DNA of 40,461 nucleotides from positions 1-40,461 of the forward strand of contig CANRJR010000017.1 in NCBI GenBank assembly GCA_947631005.1, in the 5' to 3' direction. Of the stretch, positions 6,617-15,777 are shown one piece after another. Each line of letters begins with the position of its first letter. Position 1 is the stretch's first letter. The notes beneath the pieces were generated by a model. It worked only from the letters and a program-made list of their open reading frames with translations. It made no database searches and was not told where the DNA came from. The stretch comes from an uncultured Clostridia bacterium. GTDB lineage: Bacteria; Bacillota; Clostridia; Christensenellales; Borkfalkiaceae. The translations under genes and the position numbers were made by a program.

Positions 6617-8953
6617 CTATTTTAATGTGACGACGGTGACGCCGCCCTCCCCCTCGCCGTACACGCCGAGACGGAAACTTTCCACGCGCGGATGCTTTTT
6701 GAGCAACGCATGCACGGCGGCGCGCAGTTTTCCCGTGCCCGTGCCGTGAATGATCCGCACTTCGCCGTAGTTCGCGAGCGATGCGCCGTCGAGGAACGTT
6801 TCGAGTTCGGAGACCATCTCCCCCGTCGTCATGCCGATGAGGTTGATCTCGCGGGCGGGCGTTCTGTCGCCGAGATCGCGCGTCACCCGCACGCGCGGCG
6901 TCTCCTCCTTTTTGGAGGCGACATAGAGGTCGGTGATCTTCGCCTTGACGCGCAAGCTCCCCGCCTGCACCTCGGCGACCCCCTTTTCGCGATTGACAGA
7001 GCGGACGACGCCCTCCGAATCCATGCTCGAAATGCGCACATAGTCGCCCGCTTTGAGGGTATCCCGATCGACGGGACGGGCGCGCTCGGGGGCGCGTTCC
7101 TCGGCGATCTCGATCTCTTTCATCTTATTTTTGAGGGTGCGGGCGCGGATGAGGTCGCGCTCGTCGGCGTGTTCCTTGCGAAAGACCGCCTCGATCTGCG
7201 CCAAGATCTCCTCCGCCTCCGCCGTCCGTTCGGCGACGATGCGCCGCGCCTCGGCTTTGGACGAGGCGAGAAATTTTTCCTTTTCCGCCGAAAATTTGCG
7301 CTCCTCCCGCTCGAGTTCATTGAGGCGGGTCTGCCACTCCGCCCGCAACCGCTCGTTTTCGCGGACGAGCGTTTCGGCGCGGATGCGGCTCTCCTCGGCG
7401 GCGCGCAGGGTGCGTTCGAAGGCGCGCGCTCCCTCCGACAAATAACCCCGCGCCTCCTCCACCGTTTCGGCGGGGAAGCCCAGCCGCGTGCAAATGGCGA
7501 GGGCGTTCGACGACCCCGGCGCGCCCATTTTCAGGCGATACAGGGGACGGAATCCTTCCGCGTCGAACTCCATGCTCCCGTTTTCGAATCCCTCCGTTTG
7601 GTAGGCGAACTCTTTGAGCGCGGAATAGTGCGTGGTGACGATGCCGCGGCAGCCCTTGCGCGCGAGGGCGCAGAGCGTGGCGCGGGCGAGTGCCTGTCCC
7701 TCCTCGGGATCGGTGCCGCCGCCCGGCTCGTCGATGAGGACGAAAGAATACTCCCCCGCCTCTTTCAGGATCTCTTTGAGGTTGACGATGTGCGAGGAGA
7801 ACGTGGAGAGGTTTTCCTCGATGGATTGGCTGTCGCCGAGGTCGCAATACACGCCCGAGACGGTGAGCTCGCACGCCGCGGCGGGGACAAACAGCCCGCA
7901 CGCCGCCATGAGACAGAACAGCCCGCACATTTTGAGCGTGACCGTCTTGCCCCCCGTATTCGCGCCGCTGATGAGCAGAAAGCGGCAATCCCGCCCCACG
8001 GAAACCGAGACGGGGACGGCGGTCTTGGGATCGAGCAGAGGGTGTCTGCCCTGTTTGATCTCCACGACGCCCTTGCGGTTGAGGGTGGGTTTGACCGCGT
8101 GCAGGGCGTAGCAATATTCGGCGCGGGCGTAAAATCCGTCCGCCTCGCAGAGCAGGCTCTGCGCGCTTTCGAGGGCGGCGCGCAGTTTGCCGAGCCGTGC
8201 CGAAAGTTCCTTTACGATGCGCTCCACTTCCTCTTTTTCGTCGATCATGAGGGTGCGCAGTTCGTTGTTCATTTCGAGCGTCTCTTCGGGCTCGATGAAC
8301 ACCGTTGCGCCGCTCTGCGAACGGTCGTGCACGAAGCCGCGGATGCTCCGCTTGTATTCGGCTTTGACGGGAATGACGAACCTGTCGCCGCGTACGGTGA
8401 CGATGGCGTCCTGCAAAAATTTGCGCTCCTCGCCCTGCAAATACTGTTGCAGACGGGCGCGGATGCGCTCGCCGAGCAGGGCGATCTCGCGGCGGATGGA
8501 AAACAGCCGTTCGCTCGCCGTGTCCGCAACGGCGTCCTCGGAGAGGATCTTCTCTCCGATCTCCCGTTCGAGCGCGCGGTCGAACGTCAGCCGCCCGCAG
8601 AGCTCCCCGAAGATGGGCAGCGAGGGCGCGTAAGGGTGCACGGAATCGTACAGCACGCGCGCCGAACGCAACAGTTTCGCCGCGCCGAGAAGCTCGAAGA
8701 GCGAGAGCGCGGCTCCCTTTTCGGCGCGTTCGAGCGCATCGCCCATGGGCGGGAAATATTCGATCTTACCCGCCCCGAGCTCGAAGATGAGCCGCGCCGC
8801 CTCCTCCGTGGTATCGAGCAGACGCCGCGCCTCGGAGAGCTCTTCCGCGGGTTCCAAGCACAAGATCTCCTCTTTCGTATGCTCCAAGACGGCGTATCCC
8901 GCGACCGCCGCCAAAATTTTATTGAGCTCCAACTGCTCAAAACTGCGTTTCAT
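6617..8953 (-). CDS. mutS2: MutS2 ATPase with Smr domain
   Basis: A ribosome-collision and recombination-suppressing ATPase of 778 residues, close to the usual 780-790. The MutS core and long coiled-coil clamp are present. The P-loop is SGANTGGKT, Walker B is FVLIDEPGGGTD, and the C-terminal Smr nuclease-like domain contains HGTGTGKLR. ATG 8951-8953 has an AAGGAG site and overlaps the stop of the U32-family gene by 4 bp; the frame extends upstream only as a shadow of that gene. In other Firmicutes MutS2 splits or rescues stalled ribosomes through the Smr domain (family knowledge). Confidence 0.97.
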   Translation of the reverse strand: MKRSFEQLELNKILAAVAGYAVLEHTKEEILCLEPAEELSEARRLLDTTEEAARLIFELGAGKIEYFPPMGDALERAEKGAALSLFELLGAAKLLRSARVLYDSVHPYAPSLPIFGELCGRLTFDRALEREIGEKILSEDAVADTASERLFSIRREIALLGERIRARLQQYLQGEERKFLQDAIVTVRGDRFVIPVKAEYKRSIRGFVHDRSQSGATVFIEPEETLEMNNELRTLMIDEKEEVERIVKELSARLGKLRAALESAQSLLCEADGFYARAEYCYALHAVKPTLNRKGVVEIKQGRHPLLDPKTAVPVSVSVGRDCRFLLISGANTGGKTVTLKMCGLFCLMAACGLFVPAAACELTVSGVYCDLGDSQSIEENLSTFSSHIVNLKEILKEAGEYSFVLIDEPGGGTDPEEGQALARATLCALARKGCRGIVTTHYSALKEFAYQTEGFENGSMEFDAEGFRPLYRLKMGAPGSSNALAICTRLGFPAETVEEARGYLSEGARAFERTLRAAEESRIRAETLVRENERLRAEWQTRLNELEREERKFSAEKEKFLASSKAEARRIVAERTAEAEEILAQIEAVFRKEHADERDLIRARTLKNKMKEIEIAEERAPERARPVDRDTLKAGDYVRISSMDSEGVVRSVNREKGVAEVQAGSLRVKAKITDLYVASKKEETPRVRVTRDLGDRTPAREINLIGMTTGEMVSELETFLDGASLANYGEVRIIHGTGTGKLRAAVHALLKKHPRVESFRLGVYGEGEGGVTVVTLK

Positions 8954-11022
8954 TGCATGCTCCTTTCGGAATGCCCGCGCGTCTGCGCGCCGCTCTCCGC
9001 ACGTCCGTCGGAAAGCGGGGACGCGAGCCCCGTCTGCGGGGCAAGATCGGCGCAATTATATACTTCGAAGCGGCAATCCCCGTTCGGCGCAACGTAGCGG
9101 CGAAGCGGAAATTCCCGCCCGTCCTCGTCCGTCATGCGGTAGATCTCCCGCCTGTCGCAATCCCCGCACGTCCGTTCAAAGGGACAGTAGATGAGGTCCA
9201 TGAGCTTGATCGCGCCAGCGCGCAGGGCGAACGCCCCCGCCGCGGAGAGCGCGTCCTGTTCCCGCAGGGAGATCTCCTTGGAGAGCACGAAGCGGGGCGC
9301 GAACTCCCGCACGCCCGCAACGGCGTACGCGTTGGTCAGGTTGAATCCCACCCCCGCGAACAGCTCTTTTTGATAGCGTTGTGCGAGTTTTATGCCGTAA
9401 TACCCCTCGCAATAGATCCCGTCGAACGGGGCTTGCATCAACCTCTCCGCCTCCTCCGACGTGAGGAAGGGCGGGAGATAGAGATAGACTTTCCCGCCGT
9501 GCGCGGGCGGGACGGGGGCGCGGAGATCGCGCGGGGCATAGATGAGGATTTCGTCCCCCGCTTTTATCCCGATCGCGGCGCGCTCCTCCCCCCGCACGGG
9601 GGTACAGGAGACGGCATGCGGGCGCAGGGCAAGCGGCGGGCGCGCGGGCGCAAGCGCGCGGGAAAGCGCGGCGTAAAACTCCCTGCGGAAAGCGTTGAGT
9701 TCGGACACGGGCACGAACGCCCCGTCCGTCTGCACGGTGATCCGCGGCGCGAGGGGAAGCCCGTCGACCCGCCCGAAGCAGGCGCGGATCTTGTCTTGCG
9801 TGAGCGGCGCGTTCTTCGCCGCGGACGCCCGTCCCCCCGTGAGGCACACGTCCCCGCAACGGACGCGCATCTCCTCCCCTGCGCAGATGCACACTTCCAC
9901 ATCGACGGGGCGCAGACGCACGGGCAGGGGTTCTTCGCGGGTGGTGAGCCGCACCTCGTCGCCCGCACATAGGGTCTGCGCACTTGAAATCCAAAAGCCG
10001 CCCTGCGCGGGAGCGGAAAACGCCGCGCCGCCGACCTCTTTCCCGCCGCGCAAAATTTTGAACGCGTCGCCCTTTTGCATGGGGACGTCGCTCTTGACGA
10101 AGTTCTTGCCCGAGACGAAGCCGACCCGCTCCCCGATGTGTCCCTGCACGTCGCGGGAAAGCAGATCTTTCTGCCCGAAGGCGAGCCCGTAGGTGTAGTC
10201 GCCGCGGTTATAGGCGCGTTTGAGGGCGCGAAACGCCGCTTTGCCGTCCTCGCCCGCGAGCAGGGCGCGGTAGTAGGAGACGGCAAAGGCGCAATAGGCG
10301 GGGCGGCGCAATCTTCCCTCGATCTTGAACGACGTTACGCCCGCGTCGGCGAGGTCGAAAATGCGCTCGCGCACCGAGAGATCGGAAAGGGAGAGGGCGT
10401 ACGCCTCCTCCTCATACCCCTTGCGGTCGATGCGGTAGCGTTTGCGGCAGGGCTGTTTGCACCGTCCGCGGTTGCCGCTGTTGTTGCCCGCAAAGGAGGA
10501 AAAATAGCACTGTCCCGAAAACGCCGTGCAGAGCGCGCCCTGCACGAACGCCTCCGTCTCGATGACGGAAGAGATCTTACGGATCTCGGAAAGCGGCGTT
10601 TCGCGCGCCAATACCACGCGCGAAAACCCGAACTCCCGCGCCGCTTCCGCACCGTACGCGTTGCAACACCCCGCCTGCGTGGAGAGGTGCAGCACCATGG
10701 AGGGATAGGCGCGTTTGAGTTCGCGCCCGAGAAAGATGTCTTGGATGAGAAGCGCGTCCGCGCCCGCGTTCCATGCCGCGACCGCCAAGGCGAAAAAGTC
10801 GTCCGTCTCGCTGTCCTTGACGAGGGTATTGAGGGCGACGTGAACGCGCGCACCGAGGAGGTGCGCGGTACAAACGATGCGGGACAGGGCGTCTTGTCCG
10901 ATCCCCGCGCCCGAACGCGCGGAAAACTGCCCGAGCCCGAGATAGATGGCGTCCGCGCCAGCGTACAGCGAGGCAAGTGCCGCCTCTTCGTTCCCCGCGG
11001 GCGCGAGAATTTCCCGTTCCAT
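8950..11022 (-). CDS. Peptidase U32-family protein (RlhA/TrhP-like RNA hydroxylase family)
   Basis: A 690-residue U32-family protein, the long form with a C-terminal extension. It opens with EILAPAGNEEA and has the TIM-barrel-like QAGCCNAYGA region. Cysteine groups suited to an Fe-S cluster occur in GQCYFSS, GRCKQPCRKRY and, C-terminally, CPFERTCGDCDR. Members of this group are now linked to prephenate-dependent hydroxylation of cytidine in 23S rRNA or uridine in tRNA rather than proteolysis. Which RNA is modified here is not decidable. The ATG shares one base with the hprK stop (TAATG), a tight coupling. Confidence 0.88.
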   Translation of the reverse strand: MEREILAPAGNEEAALASLYAGADAIYLGLGQFSARSGAGIGQDALSRIVCTAHLLGARVHVALNTLVKDSETDDFFALAVAAWNAGADALLIQDIFLGRELKRAYPSMVLHLSTQAGCCNAYGAEAAREFGFSRVVLARETPLSEIRKISSVIETEAFVQGALCTAFSGQCYFSSFAGNNSGNRGRCKQPCRKRYRIDRKGYEEEAYALSLSDLSVRERIFDLADAGVTSFKIEGRLRRPAYCAFAVSYYRALLAGEDGKAAFRALKRAYNRGDYTYGLAFGQKDLLSRDVQGHIGERVGFVSGKNFVKSDVPMQKGDAFKILRGGKEVGGAAFSAPAQGGFWISSAQTLCAGDEVRLTTREEPLPVRLRPVDVEVCICAGEEMRVRCGDVCLTGGRASAAKNAPLTQDKIRACFGRVDGLPLAPRITVQTDGAFVPVSELNAFRREFYAALSRALAPARPPLALRPHAVSCTPVRGEERAAIGIKAGDEILIYAPRDLRAPVPPAHGGKVYLYLPPFLTSEEAERLMQAPFDGIYCEGYYGIKLAQRYQKELFAGVGFNLTNAYAVAGVREFAPRFVLSKEISLREQDALSAAGAFALRAGAIKLMDLIYCPFERTCGDCDRREIYRMTDEDGREFPLRRYVAPNGDCRFEVYNCADLAPQTGLASPLSDGRAESGAQTRGHSERSMQ

Positions 11023-11948
11023 TATCTTCCGATGGTGCGCTGGATGAGCTCCTGCGCCGCGTCGTAGCCCATGCCTTTCAGGCGGTTGTTGCGGGCGGCG
11101 ACCTCGATGAGAATGGCGAGGTTGCGCCCCGGGCTCACGGGGACGATGAGTTTGGGGACCTGTACGCCGAGGATATCCTCGACCGTGCCCTCGCCGCCGA
11201 TGCGGTCGTACTCCTTATCCCGCCGCCAATGTTCGAGCTCCATGACGAGCTCGACCTCCTTTTCCTCCATCACCGAGCCCGAACCGTACATGTTCTTCAC
11301 GTTGATGATGCCGATGCCGCGCAGTTCCATGAAATAGCGGATGCGCTCGGGCGCAGTCCCAACGAGCTCCTTTTCCACGCGCTTGATGAGCACCGAGTCG
11401 TCGGCAACGAGGCGGTGTCCGCGCTTGATGAGCTCCATTGCCGTTTCGCTCTTGCCCACGCCGCTCTCCCCCGTGAGCAAGATCCCCGTGCCCGATACGT
11501 CCATGAGCACGCCGTGTATGGTCGTGGAGGGGGCGAGCAGACGGTTGAGGTAGACGCAGAGGTCCGCCATGATGAGGGTGGTCATCTTGCCCGTGCGGAA
11601 GATGGGCGTGCCCGTCGCGCGGGCGCACTCCATAAATTCGGGCAGAACGGGCAGGTCGCGGGAGAAGATCACGCAGGGGATCTCCCCGCAGTCGAAGAGT
11701 TTACGGATCATCTCCGACCGCTGTTCAGACGAGAACGAGCGCATATACTCGTGTTCGGTGAGCCCGATGAGCATGATCCGCTGGGTGTCGAAAAAGCTGA
11801 AAAAGCCCGCAAGCCGCAACCCCGGTCTGTCCACGCTGATGCTCGTGAGGGTGATGAGCCCCCGCCCCGCATACAGCATTTCGAGGTTCAGATCGGACGC
11901 AAACTTGTCGAGCATGACCGTTTGGTTCGGCAAAATGATCTCGTTCAT
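11022..11948 (-). CDS. hprK: HPr kinase/phosphorylase
   Basis: Phosphorylates Ser46 of HPr in response to glycolytic state and reverses it, which controls carbon catabolite repression in Firmicutes. It has 308 residues, the normal length. The P-loop GESGVGKSE and the family signature RGIGIINVKNMYG are present, with the basic C-terminal region beyond. ATG 11946-11948 overlaps the HAD gene stop by 4 bp. It lies between DNA repair genes and not beside lgt or ptsH, an unusual but not unique setting. Confidence 0.97.
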   Translation of the reverse strand: MNEIILPNQTVMLDKFASDLNLEMLYAGRGLITLTSISVDRPGLRLAGFFSFFDTQRIMLIGLTEHEYMRSFSSEQRSEMIRKLFDCGEIPCVIFSRDLPVLPEFMECARATGTPIFRTGKMTTLIMADLCVYLNRLLAPSTTIHGVLMDVSGTGILLTGESGVGKSETAMELIKRGHRLVADDSVLIKRVEKELVGTAPERIRYFMELRGIGIINVKNMYGSGSVMEEKEVELVMELEHWRRDKEYDRIGGEGTVEDILGVQVPKLIVPVSPGRNLAILIEVAARNNRLKGMGYDAAQELIQRTIGR

Positions 11949-12757
11949 ATCCTTTCTCCCATTGCGTATTCGAGTGCCGCGGCAACGCCGTCCTCCTCGA
12001 CGGAGGGGACGACCGTTGCGATCTCTTTGAGCGCGGGCACGGCGTTTTCGACGGCAAACTTGCCGCCCGCCGCCGCGATCATGGGTGCGTCGTTCTCCTG
12101 ATCGCCGATCGCCGCCGCCTGCGACGGCGAAAGCCGATAGTAGTCGCACAAAAATCGGACCGCCGCCGCCTTGGTTTGGTCTTTCGGCATGATCTCCACC
12201 AGCCACTCGGAGGAACAGGCGACGAAATATTCCTCCCCGAAGCGCGCTTCGAGCGTGCGGCGGATCCCGTCGCGCTCCTCTTTGAGGCACATCGCGAGTG
12301 CCTTCCGCACCCGCATCCCCCGCGCCGCCACTTCGGAGAGCGGCTTTTTGGGCACGGTCGCCTTCACGCGGCAGATGGCTTCGTACGCGTCGAGCAATCC
12401 GTCGCGGCGGTTGGCGTAGATCTTATCCCCCACATACATATGGATGTGCCAGCCCTGCGCCTCCATAAAGGTGAGCACGTCGTGCGCGCCCGCGCGGGAG
12501 AACGCGCCGTCTTTGATGAGCTTGCCCGTACGCACGTCAGCGACGATCGCCCCCTGCAACGCGATGACCAACCCGTCCTCCAAGCCGAGCTCTTTGAGAC
12601 GGGGCAGAATGGAGGCGAGCATGCGCCCCGTACAGATGACGAACGTCCCGCCCGCCCTGCGGTATTCGCGGATGGCGCGGATATTGCGTTCGGAGACCGT
12701 ACCGTCGGCACGGACGAGCGTGCCGTCGAAATCCGAAATAAACAGCGGATATCTCAT
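11945..12757 (-). CDS. HAD superfamily phosphatase, Cof type
   Basis: A cytoplasmic phosphatase of 270 residues. Motif 1 is DFDGTLV with the nucleophile Asp in the first ten residues, motif 2 is ICTGR, and motif 4 is GDQENDAPM. The large type IIB cap between the first and last motifs marks the Cof/YbjI group, which acts on sugar phosphates and related small molecules. ATG 12755-12757 overlaps the uvrC stop by 4 bp. The substrate is unknown. Confidence 0.93.
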   Translation of the reverse strand: MRYPLFISDFDGTLVRADGTVSERNIRAIREYRRAGGTFVICTGRMLASILPRLKELGLEDGLVIALQGAIVADVRTGKLIKDGAFSRAGAHDVLTFMEAQGWHIHMYVGDKIYANRRDGLLDAYEAICRVKATVPKKPLSEVAARGMRVRKALAMCLKEERDGIRRTLEARFGEEYFVACSSEWLVEIMPKDQTKAAAVRFLCDYYRLSPSQAAAIGDQENDAPMIAAAGGKFAVENAVPALKEIATVVPSVEEDGVAAALEYAMGERI

Positions 12758-14565
12758 AATTCCTCGAAATATTTCCTCACCCGCGCCGCGAGCTCGTTGC
12801 CGATGCCCGCCGTTTCGCGCAGTTCCTCCTCGCTCGCCCGCATGATCCTGTCGATCGTGCCGAACCGATCGAGCAGAGCCTGCCGCTTCTGCTTGCCGAT
12901 CCCGCCGATCTCGTCGAGGACGGAGGCGAGGTTGCGCTTGCTGTGCAAGTTGCGGAAATAAGTAATGGCGAATCTGTGCGCCTCGTCGCGGATGCGCTGC
13001 AACATTTTGAGCGCATAGTCGCGCTTGTCGATCTTCACGGGATCGGAGGAATGCACCGTGAAGATCTCTTCCTCCTGCTTGGCGAGGGCGATGAGGTCGA
13101 TGTCGCCGATCCCGAGGGAGGAGAAGATCTCCTGCACGGCGGAGAGCTGTCCCTTGCCGCCGTCGAGGACGATGAGCTGGGGCTTCGGGAAGCGTTCTTC
13201 CTCCTCCGTGCCGAGCTTGGAAAGCCGCCGCTGCAACACCTCTTGCATACACGCGAAGTCGTTCGCGCCCTCCACCGTGCGGATGCGGAAGCGGCGGTAC
13301 TCGTATTTGTCCGCCTCGCCGTCGGTGAATACGACCATGCTCCCCACCTTATCGACGCCCGAGATGTCCGAAATATCGTAACATTCCATGCGGCGGGGAT
13401 AGCGGCGCAGTCCGAGCAAGGTCTGCAACCGCGCGCAGGCGTTCTTTGTCATGTCGTTCTTATGTTCGATGGCGGAGACCGCCTTTTCGAGATACTCCTT
13501 GGCGTTCCCCTCCGCCATGTCGAGGAGCTCCCGCTTTACGCCGAACTTCGGATAGACGATCTCCACGCTCCGTCCCTGCTTCTCGCGGACGTACGACTGC
13601 AACAGCCCGTCGTCGACGCTCTCCCCGAGCACGAGCTCGTGCGGAACTTCTTTGTTGGCGTAGTACTGCGTGAGGAAGCTCATCAGCAGTTCGCCGCGCT
13701 CCCCCGCGCCTTCGTCAATGGAAAAGTTGACGCTCCCCTGCATCACGCCGCCGCGGGTGACGAGGAGGGAGACCGTCGCATACAGCCCGTTCCCCGCATA
13801 CGCCCACACGTCGACGTCCACGTCCTTGGGCATGGAGGTGATCCGCCGCAAGCCGAGCTTGGAGAGCATGGCAATCTTGTTGCGATAGTCGAGGGCGAGC
13901 TCGAATTGCTCCTCCTCGGCGAATTGCTTCATCTTCTCCGTGAGCAGACACTCTGCGTCCTCATAGTCGCCCGACAAAAAGGCGATCGCGCGGTCGACGC
14001 ACGCCGCGTACGTCTCCCTGTCGCAAAGGTGCGCGCAGGGCGCGAGACATCGCCCGAGATGATAGTTGAGACAGGGCTTTTTGGGCTTTTCGGAAATCGC
14101 GGTGCGGCAGGTGCGGACATGGTAGATCTTGGCGCAGACGTCGACGATCTCCTTGCAGTTGATGCCGCCCATGAACGGTCCGAAATACTTCCCGTCCTTT
14201 TTCACGCGGCGGGTGATCGAAAGATAGGGAAACTCCTCTTTGGTATGGACCTTGATGTAGGGATAGGTCTTGTCGTCTTTGAGGAGAATGTTGTATTTGG
14301 GTTTGTATTTTTTGATGAGGGTGTTTTCGAGGGCGAGCGCGTCCACCTCGGACGGGGTGACGACGTACGAAAAATCGGCGATACTCTCGACCATCGCCTG
14401 CACCTTGGGCGGCTTTTCGGAAGAATGAAAATATTGCCGCACACGGTTTTTGAGGACGCGCGCCTTGCCGACATAGATGACCGTGCCGTCCCGATCAAGC
14501 ATGATGTAAACACCGGGAGAATCGGGCAACAGTTTGAGTTTTTCGCGCACGACACTTTCACCCAT
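12754..14565 (-). CDS. uvrC: Excinuclease ABC subunit C
   Basis: Makes both incisions in nucleotide excision repair. It has 603 residues. The N-terminal GIY-YIG domain is seen in PGVYIM and VIYVGKA, followed by the UVR (UvrB-binding) region near residue 200, the RNase H-like domain with LDGGKGQ, and C-terminal helix-hairpin-helix motifs ending at the stop. ATG 14563-14565 is the only start that keeps the conserved LPDSPGVY region intact. A TTGAAA-17-TATAAT promoter would begin transcription on the A of this ATG and no ribosome site exists. It is the first gene of the seven-to-eight gene unit. Confidence 0.97.
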   Translation of the reverse strand: MGESVVREKLKLLPDSPGVYIMLDRDGTVIYVGKARVLKNRVRQYFHSSEKPPKVQAMVESIADFSYVVTPSEVDALALENTLIKKYKPKYNILLKDDKTYPYIKVHTKEEFPYLSITRRVKKDGKYFGPFMGGINCKEIVDVCAKIYHVRTCRTAISEKPKKPCLNYHLGRCLAPCAHLCDRETYAACVDRAIAFLSGDYEDAECLLTEKMKQFAEEEQFELALDYRNKIAMLSKLGLRRITSMPKDVDVDVWAYAGNGLYATVSLLVTRGGVMQGSVNFSIDEGAGERGELLMSFLTQYYANKEVPHELVLGESVDDGLLQSYVREKQGRSVEIVYPKFGVKRELLDMAEGNAKEYLEKAVSAIEHKNDMTKNACARLQTLLGLRRYPRRMECYDISDISGVDKVGSMVVFTDGEADKYEYRRFRIRTVEGANDFACMQEVLQRRLSKLGTEEEERFPKPQLIVLDGGKGQLSAVQEIFSSLGIGDIDLIALAKQEEEIFTVHSSDPVKIDKRDYALKMLQRIRDEAHRFAITYFRNLHSKRNLASVLDEIGGIGKQKRQALLDRFGTIDRIMRASEEELRETAGIGNELAARVRKYFEEL

Positions 14566-14571
14566 ATTCCC

Positions 14572-14600
14572 ATTATACACAACTCGCAAGCGATTTTCAA
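14572..14600 (-). promoter_or_regulatory. Promoter of the uvrC operon, predicted leaderless
   Basis: TTGAAA (14595-14600), a 17-bp spacer and TATAAT (14572-14577) on the minus strand. The seventh base after the -10 box is 14565, the A of the uvrC ATG. Confidence 0.78.
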
Positions 14601-14670
14601 GGTTTTTGCCGAAATTTTTCCCGCAAAGTGCAAACCGCGGGCGGGGACGTCCGTCCCCGCCCGCGGTAAG

Positions 14671-15260
14671 AATGTCATTTCGCCTCCCCCGCTTCTTATA
14701 TGTCATTTCGCCTCCCCCGCTTCTTATATGTCATTTCGCCCCGCTGCGGCTTCCAATTTGTCATTTCGAGCGGAGGCGCAGCCGTAGTCGAGAAATCTCC
14801 CTTATTTTTATCACACGCATCATCAACGACCAAGGGGATTTCTCCGCTTCGCTCGTTTCACTCGCTTCGGTCGAAATGACAGTGGGAAAGCGAACGGGCA
14901 CTCCTAAAATTGTCATTTCGACCAAGCCGCGATAGCGGCGCGTGGAGAAATCTCCCGCAGTCTTATTGCCCTTAAAAATAAGGGAGATGTTTCGACACGC
15001 GCCCATGCGCTGTTTGGCGCACGGGCGCGGCTCAACATGACATTTTTAGAAGCGAACAGGCGTTCCCAATATGTCATTTCGCCCGCCTGCGGCTTCCAAT
15101 TTGTCATTTCGAGCGGAGGCGCAGCCGTAGTCGAGAAATCTCCCTTATTTTTATTTCAAGCCGAATCAATGACCGAGGGGATTTCTCCGCTTCGCTCGTT
15201 TCACTCGCTTCGGTCGAAATGACAGAGAGAAAAATGTCGAAATGACAAAAAAAAGAATGT
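14671..15260. repeat. Cluster of palindromic TGTCATTTCGA repeats
   Basis: Three large copies with inverted ends (TGTCATTTCGA and TCGAAATGACA or a variant) lie at 14759-14881, 14911-15042 and 15102-15224. Inside each, GAGAAATCTCCC faces GGGGATTTCTC or a relative, so each can fold end to end. Before them, a 28-bp unit beginning TGTCATTTCGCC is repeated head to tail at 14673, 14701 and 14729. No ORF or transposase is present. From 15261 to 15466 I see only part of another module (15362-15396) that recurs inverted near 26127-26160. Confidence 0.85.
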
Positions 15261-15466
15261 CAAAATGACATCGTAATATGGAAAAAGAACAATCAAACTG
15301 CGGGAGATGTTTCGACTTCGGCTCGTTTTACTCGCCTCCGCTACTTCTTCGCTTCGCTCCCCGTGCCGCCCTTGGAACGTATCAGAAACTGCGGGCACGG
15401 CTACTAACAGAAGAGAGAACGACCGTACCGACATATTTCTTCAACAAGCAAAATCCTCTCGGTCGC

Positions 15467-15682
15467 CTATGTGATCGCGCCCTCGCGCCCCGTAAGATAG
15501 TCGATAGAGACGTCGAAAAAATCGGCGAGCGCGATCAAATTGGACATAACGGGCTCTCGCAACCCGTTCTCCCACAAGCTGATGATCCCCTTGCTTACAT
15601 GGATCTTCTTCGCCAACTCCTCCTGCCCGACCCCGAACTCCATGCGCAGTTCGCGCAACGTCTTTCCGAAAGTGTTCGCCAT
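15467..15682 (-). CDS. XRE-family transcriptional regulator
   Basis: A 71-residue single-domain helix-turn-helix repressor (VGQEELAKKIHVSKGIISLWENG, then FFDVSIDYLTGRE). It is divergent from the PH-domain membrane protein gene, and a perfect 11-bp inverted repeat covers the promoter between them, so it probably represses that gene and perhaps itself. ATG 15680-15682 is the only start in front of the domain; the ribosome site is poor (TTTTGG). Confidence 0.88.
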   Translation of the reverse strand: MANTFGKTLRELRMEFGVGQEELAKKIHVSKGIISLWENGLREPVMSNLIALADFFDVSIDYLTGREGAIT

Positions 15683-15696
15683 ACCAAAATTTTCTC

Positions 15697-15734
15697 ACAA
15701 AAGTAAGGAAAAATACTTGACTTCTTACTTTTGT
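15697..15734. promoter_or_regulatory. Operator of the XRE regulator (inverted repeat)
   Basis: ACAAAAGTAAG (15697-15707) and CTTACTTTTGT (15724-15734) are perfect inverted repeats separated by 16 bp. One arm lies before the -35 box and the other fills the spacer of the PH-domain gene promoter. The second arm also contains the small palindrome CTTACttttGTAAG (15724-15737). Confidence 0.65.
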
Positions 15735-15745
15735 AAGAGTAAAAT
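15717..15745 (+). promoter_or_regulatory. Promoter of the PH-domain protein gene
   Basis: TTGACT (15717-15722), a 17-bp spacer and TAAAAT (15740-15745). Start expected near 15752; CGGAGGA precedes ATG 15778. Confidence 0.8.
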
Positions 15746-15777
15746 GATAACAAATCTAACATTTATCGGAGGAACAT

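Noticed and set aside
6692..9097. An 801-codon open frame on the plus strand opposite mutS2
   Set aside because: Antisense shadow of mutS2 with Arg/Asp/Gly-rich composition and no recognisable domain.
14671..15260. CRISPR array
   Set aside because: The repeats are long palindromes of unequal spacing with similar content between them; there are no unique spacers or cas genes.
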